DNA of 64,000 nt from Rhodomicrobium lacus (GTDB taxonomy: Bacteria; Pseudomonadota; Alphaproteobacteria; Rhizobiales; Rhodomicrobiaceae). The stretch is taken from NCBI RefSeq assembly GCF_003992725.1, contig NZ_RZNF01000002.1, forward strand, positions 620,001-684,000, read 5' to 3'. Below are positions 52,995 to 60,182 of this stretch, in pieces; positions within the stretch are counted from its first letter, which is position 1, and every line of letters begins with the position of its first letter. A program made the position numbers and the translations under genes. The notes under the pieces are model-generated. The model was not told the origin of the DNA. It ran no database searches and saw only the letters and a program-made list of their open reading frames with translations.

Positions 52995-54163
52995 GCGCTC
53001 CCCTCCAGCATGTCGTTGAAATCGCGCCCGCCTTCGGCCATGGCGATACCGATGCGCAGCCCATCGCGCGCATAGCGGGCTCGCCCCCGCTCGAGCGTTT
53101 TCGTCGTCAGAAAGGGATCGCTGTCGCCGTCGCCCAGCAGCACGAGCTGCTCGATGCTGGCGGGGATCGAGATCGACGGAATAGCGGGGTTCAGATCCGG
53201 CACCGGCCCCGGAATGCGTTGCGGCCGTCCGGTCGGCCCCTTGAGCGTCGGATGCGCCACGGTGCAGATGGCCCGCCCGCCGAGATTACCGAGAGAAACG
53301 CTCGACCAGAAGAGGTCGCCGGGCCGGAGCCGCCCGAGACGGTAAAGCGCCGTCGCGACCGAATAGACGGTCTCGATGCCCTCGCCCTTGAACAGGCGGC
53401 GCGGCGTCTCGCGGGAGCCAAGCACAACGATGTGCCCGCCTCCCATCGACCCGCGCACTTTCTTCGCGGGCAACAGCTCACCCGTCTCGGGATCGACGAT
53501 CTCGGCCTTGCCTGAAAAATCCGGCTTGAGCCACGTGATGTGCAGCGCGATGAAGGCGCCGTCATTATCGTGCACAGGCGAAAGCAGCGCCGGACCGCGA
53601 TGCACGACGCGCGGGCTCTTGCGCCCCGTGTGGTCGACCGTTTCGCCGTGGAAATACGGCACGTCCGCCGCGCCGCGCAGACCGGGCGCGAGACCGGGCC
53701 CCCCGTCGCAATTCCGCGCCGCGAAATAGCGTGAGATGGCACCGCCCGATTGCAGCGCCCGGCCGCGATCATAGATCAGCCGCGCCGCCTCGATTTCCTT
53801 CTGACGGTAGCGCTCCTGCTCGGCCTGGCGCGCAGCCTCGCGCCTCTGGCGCACAGCCGCGATCTTCGCTTCTTCCTCACGCGTCAACGGCCGCGCTCCG
53901 CCGAGCCGATCGACAGCCGCCGGAAAATCGCACCCTGTCACCGCCTGAATGAGCTTGATCGCGTCGCCGCCATCACCGCACACGGCGCAAACCCACTGCG
54001 ATCCCTTGATCTCGAACCGCGTCGCGCGCTTTCCCCCGCCGCAGATCGGGCACGAGCCCATCATGTGACGGCCGGATCGGCGGAGCTTCGCTCCGAGCTG
54101 CTCGGCGAGCGAGGCGAGATCGACGCGCGCCTTCAGATCCTCGATTTGCGCCGGGCTCAGCAT
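52991..54163 (-). CDS. CHC2 zinc-finger / Toprim phage DNA primase
   Basis: The 390-residue protein has an N-terminal zinc finger CPICGGGKRATRFEIKG...CAVC (about 38-62), as in DnaG-type CHC2 domains, then a coiled-coil Arg/Glu-rich segment (about 95-135). A Toprim domain follows, with KGEGIETVYS and LLGDGDSDP (Asp motif). It probably makes RNA primers for the phage fork. It overlaps the helicase-methyltransferase start by 4 bases. Confidence 0.88.
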   Translation of the reverse strand: MLSPAQIEDLKARVDLASLAEQLGAKLRRSGRHMMGSCPICGGGKRATRFEIKGSQWVCAVCGDGGDAIKLIQAVTGCDFPAAVDRLGGARPLTREEEAKIAAVRQRREAARQAEQERYRQKEIEAARLIYDRGRALQSGGAISRYFAARNCDGGPGLAPGLRGAADVPYFHGETVDHTGRKSPRVVHRGPALLSPVHDNDGAFIALHITWLKPDFSGKAEIVDPETGELLPAKKVRGSMGGGHIVVLGSRETPRRLFKGEGIETVYSVATALYRLGRLRPGDLFWSSVSLGNLGGRAICTVAHPTLKGPTGRPQRIPGPVPDLNPAIPSISIPASIEQLVLLGDGDSDPFLTTKTLERGRARYARDGLRIGIAMAEGGRDFNDMLEGSA

Positions 54164-54168
54164 GGCTA

Positions 54169-54315
54169 GACCCTCGCGCAGCGAAGCGCCTTGAGCGCCA
54201 TTTCGTGCAGCCTTGCGGCGTCGATATGCCGTCCAGCGTCGGCCATGCGACGCTTCGCCATCGCATGGTGAAATTCAGCCAGCCACACGTGATAGATACG
54301 CCGAAGAGCGCTCAC
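54169..54315 (-). CDS. 48-residue phage protein, GTG start
   Basis: The small basic helical protein (ALRRIYHVWLAEFHHAM, ending KALRCARV) begins at GTG 54315 with AAGGGG 6 bases upstream. It fits between the primase and the next gene, each gap being only a few bases, so it is probably part of the operon. The family is not recognised. Confidence 0.5.
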
Positions 54316-54317
54316 GA

Positions 54318-54701
54318 CTAACCCCTTGTTATGGTTTCGATTTCATGTTTCAGGCGCGCATGCTCGGCCTCGAGCGCGGCAAGACGTTCGGCGCGCATTG
54401 CGCGCGCCACCCAATGAAGATCGTCGGATAAAACGGCGGCGAGAAACGGCGGGCCATAGATCGCGATCAGCGTCATCGTCGCGCGGAAATTTGGCGTCGA
54501 CGATCCCGCCAGCCACTTGCGCGCCGTGTCGGCAGAAACGATGCCCGCCGTCTCGACCTCTATCGCCTCAGCCGTCTTTTCCGGGTGCGTCGCCCGCAGG
54601 AACGCTACGGCGCGCTCCGCGCACGGCCCGGAAAGTTTTCCAATTTTTCCGGAAAGTTTTCCGGAATTCTGGGAAAGTTTTCCATTTTTCTGAGAAGACA
54701 T
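54318..54701 (-). CDS. Phage protein with heptad N-terminal repeats
   Basis: I chose the ATG at 54701 (GGAGG 10 bases upstream) over one at 54791, giving 127 residues. Residues 4-22 contain three GKLS units seven residues apart, encoded by the 21-bp repeat at 54630-54683. The rest is helical, with AERAVAFLRATHPEKTAEAI and VSADTARKWLAG, resembling a DNA-binding helix-turn-helix, and a coiled-coil end. It is the first gene of the leftward replication operon and could be a regulator. No family match is certain. Confidence 0.62.
   Translation of the reverse strand: MSSQKNGKLSQNSGKLSGKIGKLSGPCAERAVAFLRATHPEKTAEAIEVETAGIVSADTARKWLAGSSTPNFRATMTLIAIYGPPFLAAVLSDDLHWVARAMRAERLAALEAEHARLKHEIETITRG
54630..54683. 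repeat. Three GGAAAGTTTTCC units at 21-bp spacing
   Basis: Perfect copies of the 12-mer GGAAAGTTTTCC start at 54630, 54651 and 54672. The 21-bp period equals seven codons and two helical turns. It encodes the GKLS heptads of the overlapping protein and could also be a tandem protein-binding site near the leftward start. Confidence 0.75.
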
Positions 54702-54762
54702 TCCGATCGATCCCTCCGATGCTGTGTGCATCAGAGGGTCGGGCGCTGAGGCCTGGAGCCCT

Positions 54763-55029
54763 ATGGCAACGGTGGAAGACGTGGCAGTCATCTCACAATC
54801 CCAACATCTGGACGCCAGAGCGCGCGAGACGGAGCGGCAACTCCGGCTCGCGGCGGTTCTGGCAAATATGAAAAACGCCCTTGAACAAGAGGTGCGGGCA
54901 AGAAGGCAGGCAAAAACGAGCGAGGAACCGCGAACGTCTCAAAATGGAAACGATCTCTTTCATGAGGCACCTCGCGTAAATAGGGTGATCCCACTCCGGC
55001 CAACCCGGCCGGAGCGGACGCCGCTCTAG
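54763..55029 (+). CDS. Hypothetical early phage protein
   Basis: The 88-residue protein starts at ATG 54763 with GGAG close upstream, transcribed divergently from the leftward replication operon. The middle is a charged helix (RARETERQLRLAAVLANMKN) and the C-terminus is Arg/Pro rich (RVNRVIPLRPTRPERTPL). No family is recognised. The 61-base gap to the leftward gene probably holds both promoters. Confidence 0.55.
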   Translation: MATVEDVAVISQSQHLDARARETERQLRLAAVLANMKNALEQEVRARRQAKTSEEPRTSQNGNDLFHEAPRVNRVIPLRPTRPERTPL

Positions 55030-55064
55030 GCGGCACCGACGCTCTTTACGAAAAAGGGAAAGCC

Positions 55065-55253
55065 ATGAGCCCATCGGACGAAGATCTCAAAAAGCACGAT
55101 GGAGATGCTGCTCATGTTTGCCCCGTCTGTGAGGATGATAGGCCCCGGCCAAAGCTGGCCGGGGCCGTGGTGCCGCGCGTGGCGCTACGCGGCGTCCCGT
55201 TCGGAAGAAAAGGACGAGGCCGGAGCCTCGTCAGTTGGGAGCGACGCGGCTGA
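55065..55253 (+). CDS. Possible small CPVC-containing protein
   Basis: The 62-residue frame begins with an ATG preceded by AAAGGGAAAG and contains CPVC near the start. It runs through a strong hairpin (55141-55166) and its end overlaps the convergent gene at 55185-55520. The second half is Arg/Gly rich. It may be a real short protein or an accidental frame; evidence is thin. Confidence 0.3.
   Translation: MSPSDEDLKKHDGDAAHVCPVCEDDRPRPKLAGAVVPRVALRGVPFGRKGRGRSLVSWERRG
55141..55166. terminator. Strong GC hairpin between convergent genes
   Basis: A perfect 11-bp stem (GGCCCCGGCCA with its complement) surrounds AAGC between the rightward small gene(s) and the end of the leftward regulator at 55185. 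There is no T run, so it could be a factor-dependent end point. Confidence 0.5.
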
Positions 55254-55520
55254 TACTGGGGGTCGTCGCCCCGGGGAGGTGATCGATTGATCGGATGACG
55301 GTCGCCGCACATGCGCAGGCCACACGGCCCCGTCAGGCCAATGCGCCGAGAGCCATTGCATCGCGCGCTCTGCGCGCAGAAGCGTGATTGTCCTCTCGCC
55401 GCGCATGAACGACGGCAAGACTTTGCTATCGCCGAAAAGCCTGTGGGACAGCGTCTTGGGCGACAAGTTGCGCGCTTCGAGATATCTCGCGGCAACCGTG
55501 ATGATGGCGTCGGTGAACAT
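55185..55520 (-). CDS. Small phage regulator, Cro-like by position
   Basis: The 111-residue protein has an N-terminal part with a putative DNA-binding helix set (LEARNLSPKTLSHRLFGDSK, then LLRAERAMQWLSAHWP), followed by a low-complexity Ser/Pro tail. It is divergent from the LexA/CI-like repressor, with three operator palindromes in the 87-base gap. That is the position of cro in lambdoid phages. Assignment as Cro is inferred from context. Confidence 0.62.
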   Translation of the reverse strand: MFTDAIITVAARYLEARNLSPKTLSHRLFGDSKVLPSFMRGERTITLLRAERAMQWLSAHWPDGAVWPAHVRRPSSDQSITSPGRRPPVSAASLPTDEAPASSFSSERDAA

Positions 55521-55532
55521 GCCGATAGGGTT

Positions 55533-55608
55533 AGCGGTTTTTAAACCGCTATGTCAACGGTTTTATAACCGATACAAGCCGCTTGCGCTAAGCGGTAAAT
55601 TAACCGCA
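55533..55608. promoter_or_regulatory. Three operators of the CI-like repressor
   Basis: Palindromes of the type AGCGGTTTTTAAACCGCT occur at 55533-55550 (best), 55556-55573 (ACGGTTTTATAACCG core) and 55591-55608 (AGCGGTAAATTAACCGC, touching the repressor ATG). They fill the gap between the divergent regulator and repressor genes, like a lambdoid switch. No Shine-Dalgarno sequence precedes the repressor ATG, and the third operator overlaps that region. Confidence 0.8.
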
Positions 55609-56237
55609 TGAGCAACGGTGTGTTGGACAGGATCAATCGAAGGCTGAAAACGGTCGGCATCAGCGCCGCCGCTGCATCGCGCGCGGCTACTGGGTCCCCG
55701 GACACTATCAGGAATATTCAGCGTGCCGTCGAAATTGGGCGCCCGAGAAGTATCACTGCCGCAACAGCCGAAAAGCTTGCAAAGCCGCTCCGCACCAATG
55801 CCGCTTGGCTACTTACAGGTGCTGGGGACGAAGAAACGACCAATCCTGTCGATGTGTTCGAAGTGCCAATAATATCTTGGGTGAGCGCCGGGCGGCTTTT
55901 CCATGTAGAGCCCCAAAGCGGCTTGTCGGAATGCCCGAAACTGCTCATGGCGGGGCTCCGAGCAGGCGAGTGGATCGCTCTGACAATTAAGGGCGATTCC
56001 ATGGATAGAGTTGCACCAGAAGGATCGCATATTCTGGTGAACCGACGCGAAAAAATGCTGATAAATGGCAATTTTTACGTCGTGTTAACAAGTGATGGTG
56101 AGGCGACATTCAAGAGATATCGCCACAACCCCGATCGCCTGGAACCGTTCTCAACAAATTCCTCCCACGAGACCATTTTTATTAATCAGCCTACGGAAGT
56201 GATCGGCACTGTTAGAAAAGTAATCACCGATTTGTGA
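55608..56237 (+). CDS. LexA/CI-like S24 phage repressor
   Basis: The 209-residue repressor has an N-terminal helix-turn-helix (about 15-60, DRINRRLKTVGISAAAASRA) and a C-terminal S24 peptidase-like domain. The cleavage site is probably Ala94-Gly95 (WVSAGRL). The nucleophile Ser131 lies in KGDSMDR and the base Lys169 in ATFKRYR, so it should self-cleave with RecA after DNA damage. It binds, by inference, the operators at 55533-55608 and at 58322-58367, keeping the prophage silent. Confidence 0.9.
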   Translation: MSNGVLDRINRRLKTVGISAAAASRAATGSPDTIRNIQRAVEIGRPRSITAATAEKLAKPLRTNAAWLLTGAGDEETTNPVDVFEVPIISWVSAGRLFHVEPQSGLSECPKLLMAGLRAGEWIALTIKGDSMDRVAPEGSHILVNRREKMLINGNFYVVLTSDGEATFKRYRHNPDRLEPFSTNSSHETIFINQPTEVIGTVRKVITDL

Positions 56238-56317
56238 GGCTCGCCTCGATCTGGAGGCTGGCACAATCCTGTCTCCCCTGCCAATGCCGTATATGAGATA
56301 AAAACACGGGGGCTATT

Positions 56318-57781
56318 TTGAAAGTAATCGAATTAAAAGGGAAAAACGCTCACCTTACTAACATGAACAACATCAATATAATTATGGGGCGCAACGGGGC
56401 AGGAAAAAGCCGCTTCCTTCGAGATCTTGAGAAAAGTAACAGCGATAATAATCAACTATTTAATATTAGCTATATTAGCCCTGAGCGGGCTGGAACTTTT
56501 AGGCGCGATGGATCTGTACTTACATCTATAAGTCAAGACCCCACTTGGCTTCGGCAAACAAGGGCGTTTAATCAGGCCGGCAACTTCAAAGCCGCATCAG
56601 CGACGCTGTTCCGTGAAACAGAAGTGCTTTACCTGCGTCGCCTAGCCGCCACGCCGGAAATCCGAGAGGATTCGACGCGCAATTTTAAAACAGATCGGCT
56701 GAGTAAGGTAAATCAACTGCTCACTAATATCTCGCTTGAGATGGGTAGAGTCGATTTCGAATTCCGTTCGCTGTCTGATGGCCAGCCAATTAGCCCAGAC
56801 CAGATCAGTAGCGGAGAGTCAGAAGCCGTAGCTTTGGCTTCCGAGATTTTATATTTCTTCGATACGATTGATACGACAAAAATGAACGTTCTGCTCCTTG
56901 ATGAGCCGGATGTGCACCTTCATCCCGATCTCCAAGCGCGCCTCGGTAAGCTGATCATCGCCATGCTCGACGAGTTCAAGAGTCATGCTGAAAGCATCGC
57001 TGTATGCCTCTCCACGCATAGCTGCCCGTTGGTCTGTTCTCTTGCGGATTCGCGATATGTTTCGCTAGGGACCAAAAGCTTCGCAGTAGACACTGTTGAA
57101 CTCAAACCTGCCAGCGCCGAACTTCGCAAAGTTGCCCCGTTCTTCGGTCACCCTCTTTCACTTTCGCTGAGCGAAGACGCCGCGTTGATCCTAGAAGGCG
57201 AGGACGATGAAAGGGTCTGGCAGCAGGCTGCGCGAACGTCGCAGGGGCGGATCAGGGTCTTTCCTGTGCTGGCTGGCAGCGTGGACCAGTTGGGCCGCCT
57301 AGAAACCTTTTGCGCCGATCTGCTTCGCACGCTCTATGACAATCCGGTGGCCTTCTCCCTTCGCGACGGCGACGGCCTGGTGAATCAGCCGATCGAACAT
57401 ACTCCCCCTGTGAAGCGATACCGCCTGCGATGCTATGCAATCGAAAATGCGCTTCTAACTGACCCTTGTCTTGCCTTGATGGGGGCAACCTGGCAGGGGT
57501 TTGTAGCCGCCGCGATAAAATGGGGCGAGGAAAATCCGAAAAACCATTGCCGAGACCTTCTCAAGAAACTTGCCGAATCCGATGATCGGTTCCGCTACCA
57601 GAAAATCAAAGAGGTCCGCACGCTCGTCTGTGCGGCGCTGGAGTGCAAAAAGCCCTGGGAAGTGGTGGTTGGTCAGGCGATTGGAGCCTTGACGAGAGAG
57701 GACCTCACAAACTCAAACATGCTTGTTGATTTCCTGGGCACCGAACTGGTCAGTGATGTCATCTTCAGAAACGTAGCATGA
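56318..57781 (+). CDS. ABC-type ATPase fused to DUF4435/TOPRIM-like domain (OLD/PARIS-like defence candidate)
   Basis: The protein has 487 residues. The first 270 form an ABC-type ATPase: Walker A GRNGAGKS (24-31), signature SSGESE (164-169), Walker B VLLLDEPD (191-198) and H-loop STHS (232-235). Residues 285-400 resemble a TOPRIM/DUF4435 fold: EGEDD (293-297), RDGD (349-352) and AIENALL (374-380). This pairing is that of OLD nucleases and of the AriA and AriB proteins of PARIS anti-phage systems, here in one chain. It is AT-richer than its neighbours and lies between two sets of repressor operators. Function as abortive infection is inferred. Confidence 0.72.
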   Translation: MKVIELKGKNAHLTNMNNINIIMGRNGAGKSRFLRDLEKSNSDNNQLFNISYISPERAGTFRRDGSVLTSISQDPTWLRQTRAFNQAGNFKAASATLFRETEVLYLRRLAATPEIREDSTRNFKTDRLSKVNQLLTNISLEMGRVDFEFRSLSDGQPISPDQISSGESEAVALASEILYFFDTIDTTKMNVLLLDEPDVHLHPDLQARLGKLIIAMLDEFKSHAESIAVCLSTHSCPLVCSLADSRYVSLGTKSFAVDTVELKPASAELRKVAPFFGHPLSLSLSEDAALILEGEDDERVWQQAARTSQGRIRVFPVLAGSVDQLGRLETFCADLLRTLYDNPVAFSLRDGDGLVNQPIEHTPPVKRYRLRCYAIENALLTDPCLALMGATWQGFVAAAIKWGEENPKNHCRDLLKKLAESDDRFRYQKIKEVRTLVCAALECKKPWEVVVGQAIGALTREDLTNSNMLVDFLGTELVSDVIFRNVA

Positions 57782-57867
57782 GTGTTAAAGGTATGAACGG
57801 CAACTTCCCTGGCTGGTCGTGCGCCGGTAGTAAGAACCAGCCTGAAAATAGAGAAATGACCGGGTGA
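57778..57867 (+). CDS. Possible 29-residue peptide coupled to the ATPase gene
   Basis: The ATG overlaps the ATPase stop codon (ATGA) and the frame ends 3 bases before the next gene's ATG, exactly filling the gap. The peptide reads MSVKGMNGNFPGWSCAG and ends ENREMTG. It may be a real coupled peptide or simply a bridge for translational coupling. There is no homology evidence. Confidence 0.35.
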   Translation: MSVKGMNGNFPGWSCAGSKNQPENREMTG

Positions 57868-57870
57868 GAG

Positions 57871-58311
57871 ATGACTGTAATTGATGCGGGGAATATTAAT
57901 TTTCCTAGACTGAGAGATTGCTGGTTTCCCGTCGAGCTTAACAACGGGTTCCTGTTGCTAAATGCTCAAGAACGCCAGGCGGCGATAGACTGGATCGATG
58001 CCAACATTTTTGACGCGGCAAAGTCTAATCAAACGGGGCGGATGAATGTTACGACCGCGATCAGGGCGTTCATGCCCCGGCCTCCTGAATGGACAGGATC
58101 GCCGCTTCAACCGCTTTATGACCGAACCGGTCAGGATGACGAACGAGCCGCCAAGCTCTATGGGAATCTCGTTTGCCGGGTCGGGGTTGGTAGGCCTGAA
58201 ATATGGTGGTGCTTCCCAGAGCCAGTCGCGGAAGACCGCTTCTCACGAACATATGTTTTAAGTTCGAAGATCGCCGCAGTGCTCTCAGGCGCAGGCACCA
58301 GTCATCCTTAA
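57871..58311 (+). CDS. Hypothetical protein downstream of the ATPase-TOPRIM gene
   Basis: The 146-residue protein has GGGTGAG before the ATG. It contains ELNNGFLLLNAQERQAAIDW and AFMPRPPEWTGSPLQPLYD, with several Trp residues, and ends SKIAAVLSGAGTSHP. No family is recognised and no membrane segment is visible. Because it follows the defence-like gene within 90 bases, and both sit in a segment with its own composition, it is probably part of the same cargo. The two distal repressor operators follow 10 bases after its end. Confidence 0.6.
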   Translation: MTVIDAGNINFPRLRDCWFPVELNNGFLLLNAQERQAAIDWIDANIFDAAKSNQTGRMNVTTAIRAFMPRPPEWTGSPLQPLYDRTGQDDERAAKLYGNLVCRVGVGRPEIWWCFPEPVAEDRFSRTYVLSSKIAAVLSGAGTSHP

Positions 58312-58321
58312 TCCGCATCGC

Positions 58322-58367
58322 TGCGGTTTTTAAACCGATTGTGGATTGACGCGGTTTTTAAACCGAT
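58322..58367. promoter_or_regulatory. Two distal operators of the CI-like repressor
   Basis: TGCGGTTTTTAAACCGAT at 58322-58339 and its near-copy at 58350-58367 repeat the palindrome of the switch region, 28 bases apart. They precede the rightward early genes from 58405 on, so a second, repressor-controlled promoter probably starts here. Confidence 0.8.
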
Positions 58368-58404
58368 ATAACCAGGTCTTCATCACCCCTGATGGAGGCC
58401 GCCC

Positions 58405-58710
58405 TTGTCTCACGCACCCCTTTCCAGCGCCGGACCGTCGGGCCTGCTGACGTTTTCTCAGCGGTTTGCGAAAGCATGGCGCGTGCTTCGCGGTCCGAAA
58501 ATAGGCCGCGCCCGCCCGGGCGAAGGATGGGCCCCCTCCGCTCCTCTCAGGTGCGCTTCAACGCCATCCAAAGCATTTTATTCTTGGCCGGCAGCAAGCT
58601 GGCACAGCACGTCGCCCGTCGCGGATACGCCGAACGGTCCTCAGCTTATGCTGGCTCTCGGGCTAGGCGATCAGGCCCTGCGATTTCGCATCCCGCTCGC
58701 GTGCACTTAA
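58405..58710 (+). CDS. First frame of the early operon, possibly degenerate
   Basis: It starts at TTG 58405, 7 bases after GGAGG. The 22 bases 58394-58415 are identical to 59529-59550, the start of the next TTG gene. The 101-residue product opens MSHAPLSSAG, like MSHATHASAA downstream, but soon becomes low-complexity and ends without similarity, so it may be a decayed duplicate of that gene's start. The initiation signal is real; the product is doubtful. Confidence 0.4.
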   Translation: MSHAPLSSAGPSGLLTFSQRFAKAWRVLRGPKIGRARPGEGWAPSAPLRCASTPSKAFYSWPAASWHSTSPVADTPNGPQLMLALGLGDQALRFRIPLACT

Positions 58711-58743
58711 CATCGCGGAGACGATCAGCGAGTTCGACGCGGC

Positions 58744-58980
58744 TTATCGCAACCGGACGAACCGCCATTCCGACAAATCGTCGGGCAGGCCGAGTTCCGC
58801 TGTGTTGATGCCGTCCGAAAGCAGACATGTGCTACCGGCGAGAAGAGCGTCCAGGGCCGCGAGGTCCGAGGGATGACTTTCGAGCGCATCATCGCCGTCC
58901 ATGATGATCCACCGTTTCTCGCTTTGCGGAACGATCCGGATCGAGTGACCGTGCGTCCTGAATTCCCAATAACCAAACAT
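58744..58980 (-). CDS. Small hypothetical protein, antisense to the early operon
   Basis: The 78-residue protein has a G-rich ribosome-binding site, GGGGGGGC, before the ATG at 58980. It is acidic and well-balanced in composition (MFGYWEFRTHGHSIRIVPQS, then DALESHPSDLAALDALLAG, ending EWRFVRLR). It runs opposite to its neighbours. The family is not recognised. Confidence 0.6.
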   Translation of the reverse strand: MFGYWEFRTHGHSIRIVPQSEKRWIIMDGDDALESHPSDLAALDALLAGSTCLLSDGINTAELGLPDDLSEWRFVRLR

Positions 58981-59035
58981 CCGATGCCCCCCCTGTATCG
59001 CGGGGCGAACCCTACCACACGCGGAGGGTGCTGAC

Positions 59036-59527
59036 ATGGCTTTCCTCCCCATCCTTTCCGATGGCCGCGCCCGCCGCAACGCCAGCGACCTGCGCCTGTA
59101 TGTCAGCAAGACCGGGCGCAACCTGGACCGCAGTCGCCTGACCTTCGTGCTGTCCGTCGCGCTGATCGACAGGCTGCGCTGGCACTCGGGCGAACGCTTC
59201 GCCATCGCCATGGGCGTGGATGAAGATCTGGGTGCGTTCCAGATTTCTCGCATCACGAAACTGAATACGGGCACGAAGCTTCACGCGAATTCGAACGGGC
59301 GCGGCTTCCGCTTGTCGGTATCGCTTCCACCGGACGTTCACGGCGATCAGGTGGCGGCTTTCCTCGACGGCCGCGAGCTGCCGGCCAATCTCACCTCATC
59401 GGCGCAGAAAGGCGTGCTCAGCGCCCGGTTCGCGGATGGGTTGCCCATGCTTTCCGCCAAGAAGCGGCGCGGTAGCGAATGCCGCGCCGAACACTCTCCC
59501 ACACATCCCGCTCATTTTGCCAGCTAA
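59036..59527 (+). CDS. Hypothetical phage protein
   Basis: The 163-residue protein starts at ATG 59036 with GGAGGG upstream. The body (RLTFVLSVALIDRLRWHSGE, then RFAIAMGVDEDLGAFQISRI and NSNGRGFRLSVSLPPD) looks like a compact alpha-beta domain seen in phage early regions. The last 25 residues are basic and rich in His and Pro. Function is unknown. Confidence 0.7.
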   Translation: MAFLPILSDGRARRNASDLRLYVSKTGRNLDRSRLTFVLSVALIDRLRWHSGERFAIAMGVDEDLGAFQISRITKLNTGTKLHANSNGRGFRLSVSLPPDVHGDQVAAFLDGRELPANLTSSAQKGVLSARFADGLPMLSAKKRRGSECRAEHSPTHPAHFAS

Positions 59528-59539
59528 CGGAGGCCGCCC

Positions 59540-60181
59540 TTGTCTCACGCCACGCATGCCAGTGCCGCGCCCGATGGCGCGCCGACGCCGTCCAATCGGT
59601 TTTTCTCCTATCCTGTTGCGAATTGGGCCAACACATCGCCGTTGGCTGAAACCGGAGACGGCGCGCAGATCGCGATCTGCCTCAAGACTGACGACGAGAC
59701 GCTTCGCCTTCGCCTCCCGATCAGGGATGCGAATTACCTCGCGTCGAGCATCCTCGACTATGTCCGGGACGATGCGCGCGCCTATTTCGATGACCCGCTG
59801 AAAGCCGCATGCGCGCAGGCGCTCGCCGCAAAGCTCGGCTACGAACTCCACAACGAGGTGATCTTTCGCCCTCTGGGCGGTGCTTTCGTATCAGCTCCGC
59901 TCTGGGAACTTATAGACACTCTGTCGCCGGCGGACCTCGCTGGCTGTCTCCAGAAACATTGCGGCGAAGCGCTCGAGTTCCTCCACGCTCGCCTGGCAAG
60001 ACACGGTGCGGAAGGAGGGCGTCTCCACCGTAATATGGATCACGCCGTAAACGTCCCCGTCGTGCTCGGCGATGCCACTCGAGAGAAAGAGATTGGTGCC
60101 GTCCATGCTGCGTCCCCCAAAGAGCCAGCGCCCAAGATAACGCGCCCTGCGAAGCCGGGCAACAAGACGAGAGGGCGCTGA
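59540..60181 (+). CDS. Hypothetical phage early protein, TTG start
   Basis: The TTG start is preceded by GGAGG; the frame gives 213 residues. The first 120 residues are convincing (QIAICLKTDDETLRLRLPIR, YLASSILDYVRDDARAYFDD). The remainder is overlapped by a well-formed minus-strand frame at 59891-60106 and ends in a basic Lys/Pro tail, so the true end is less sure. It overlaps or touches the HD gene at 60183. The family is not recognised. Confidence 0.6.
   Translation: MSHATHASAAPDGAPTPSNRFFSYPVANWANTSPLAETGDGAQIAICLKTDDETLRLRLPIRDANYLASSILDYVRDDARAYFDDPLKAACAQALAAKLGYELHNEVIFRPLGGAFVSAPLWELIDTLSPADLAGCLQKHCGEALEFLHARLARHGAEGGRLHRNMDHAVNVPVVLGDATREKEIGAVHAASPKEPAPKITRPAKPGNKTRGR
59891..60106 (-). 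CDS. Small hypothetical protein nested antisense to 59540-60181
   Basis: The 71-residue frame has GGGGGA 6 bases before its ATG and strong G/C third-position bias. The product (MDGTNLFLSSGIAEHDGD, VYGVIHITVETPSFRTVSC, VEELERFAAMFLETASEV) looks like a folded beta-alpha protein. It lies entirely inside the plus-strand gene, so one of the two readings is wrong in the shared segment, or both are made. It resembles the arrangement of 58744-58980. Confidence 0.45.
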   Translation of the reverse strand: MDGTNLFLSSGIAEHDGDVYGVIHITVETPSFRTVSCQASVEELERFAAMFLETASEVRRRQSVYKFPERS

Positions 60182-60182
60182 T

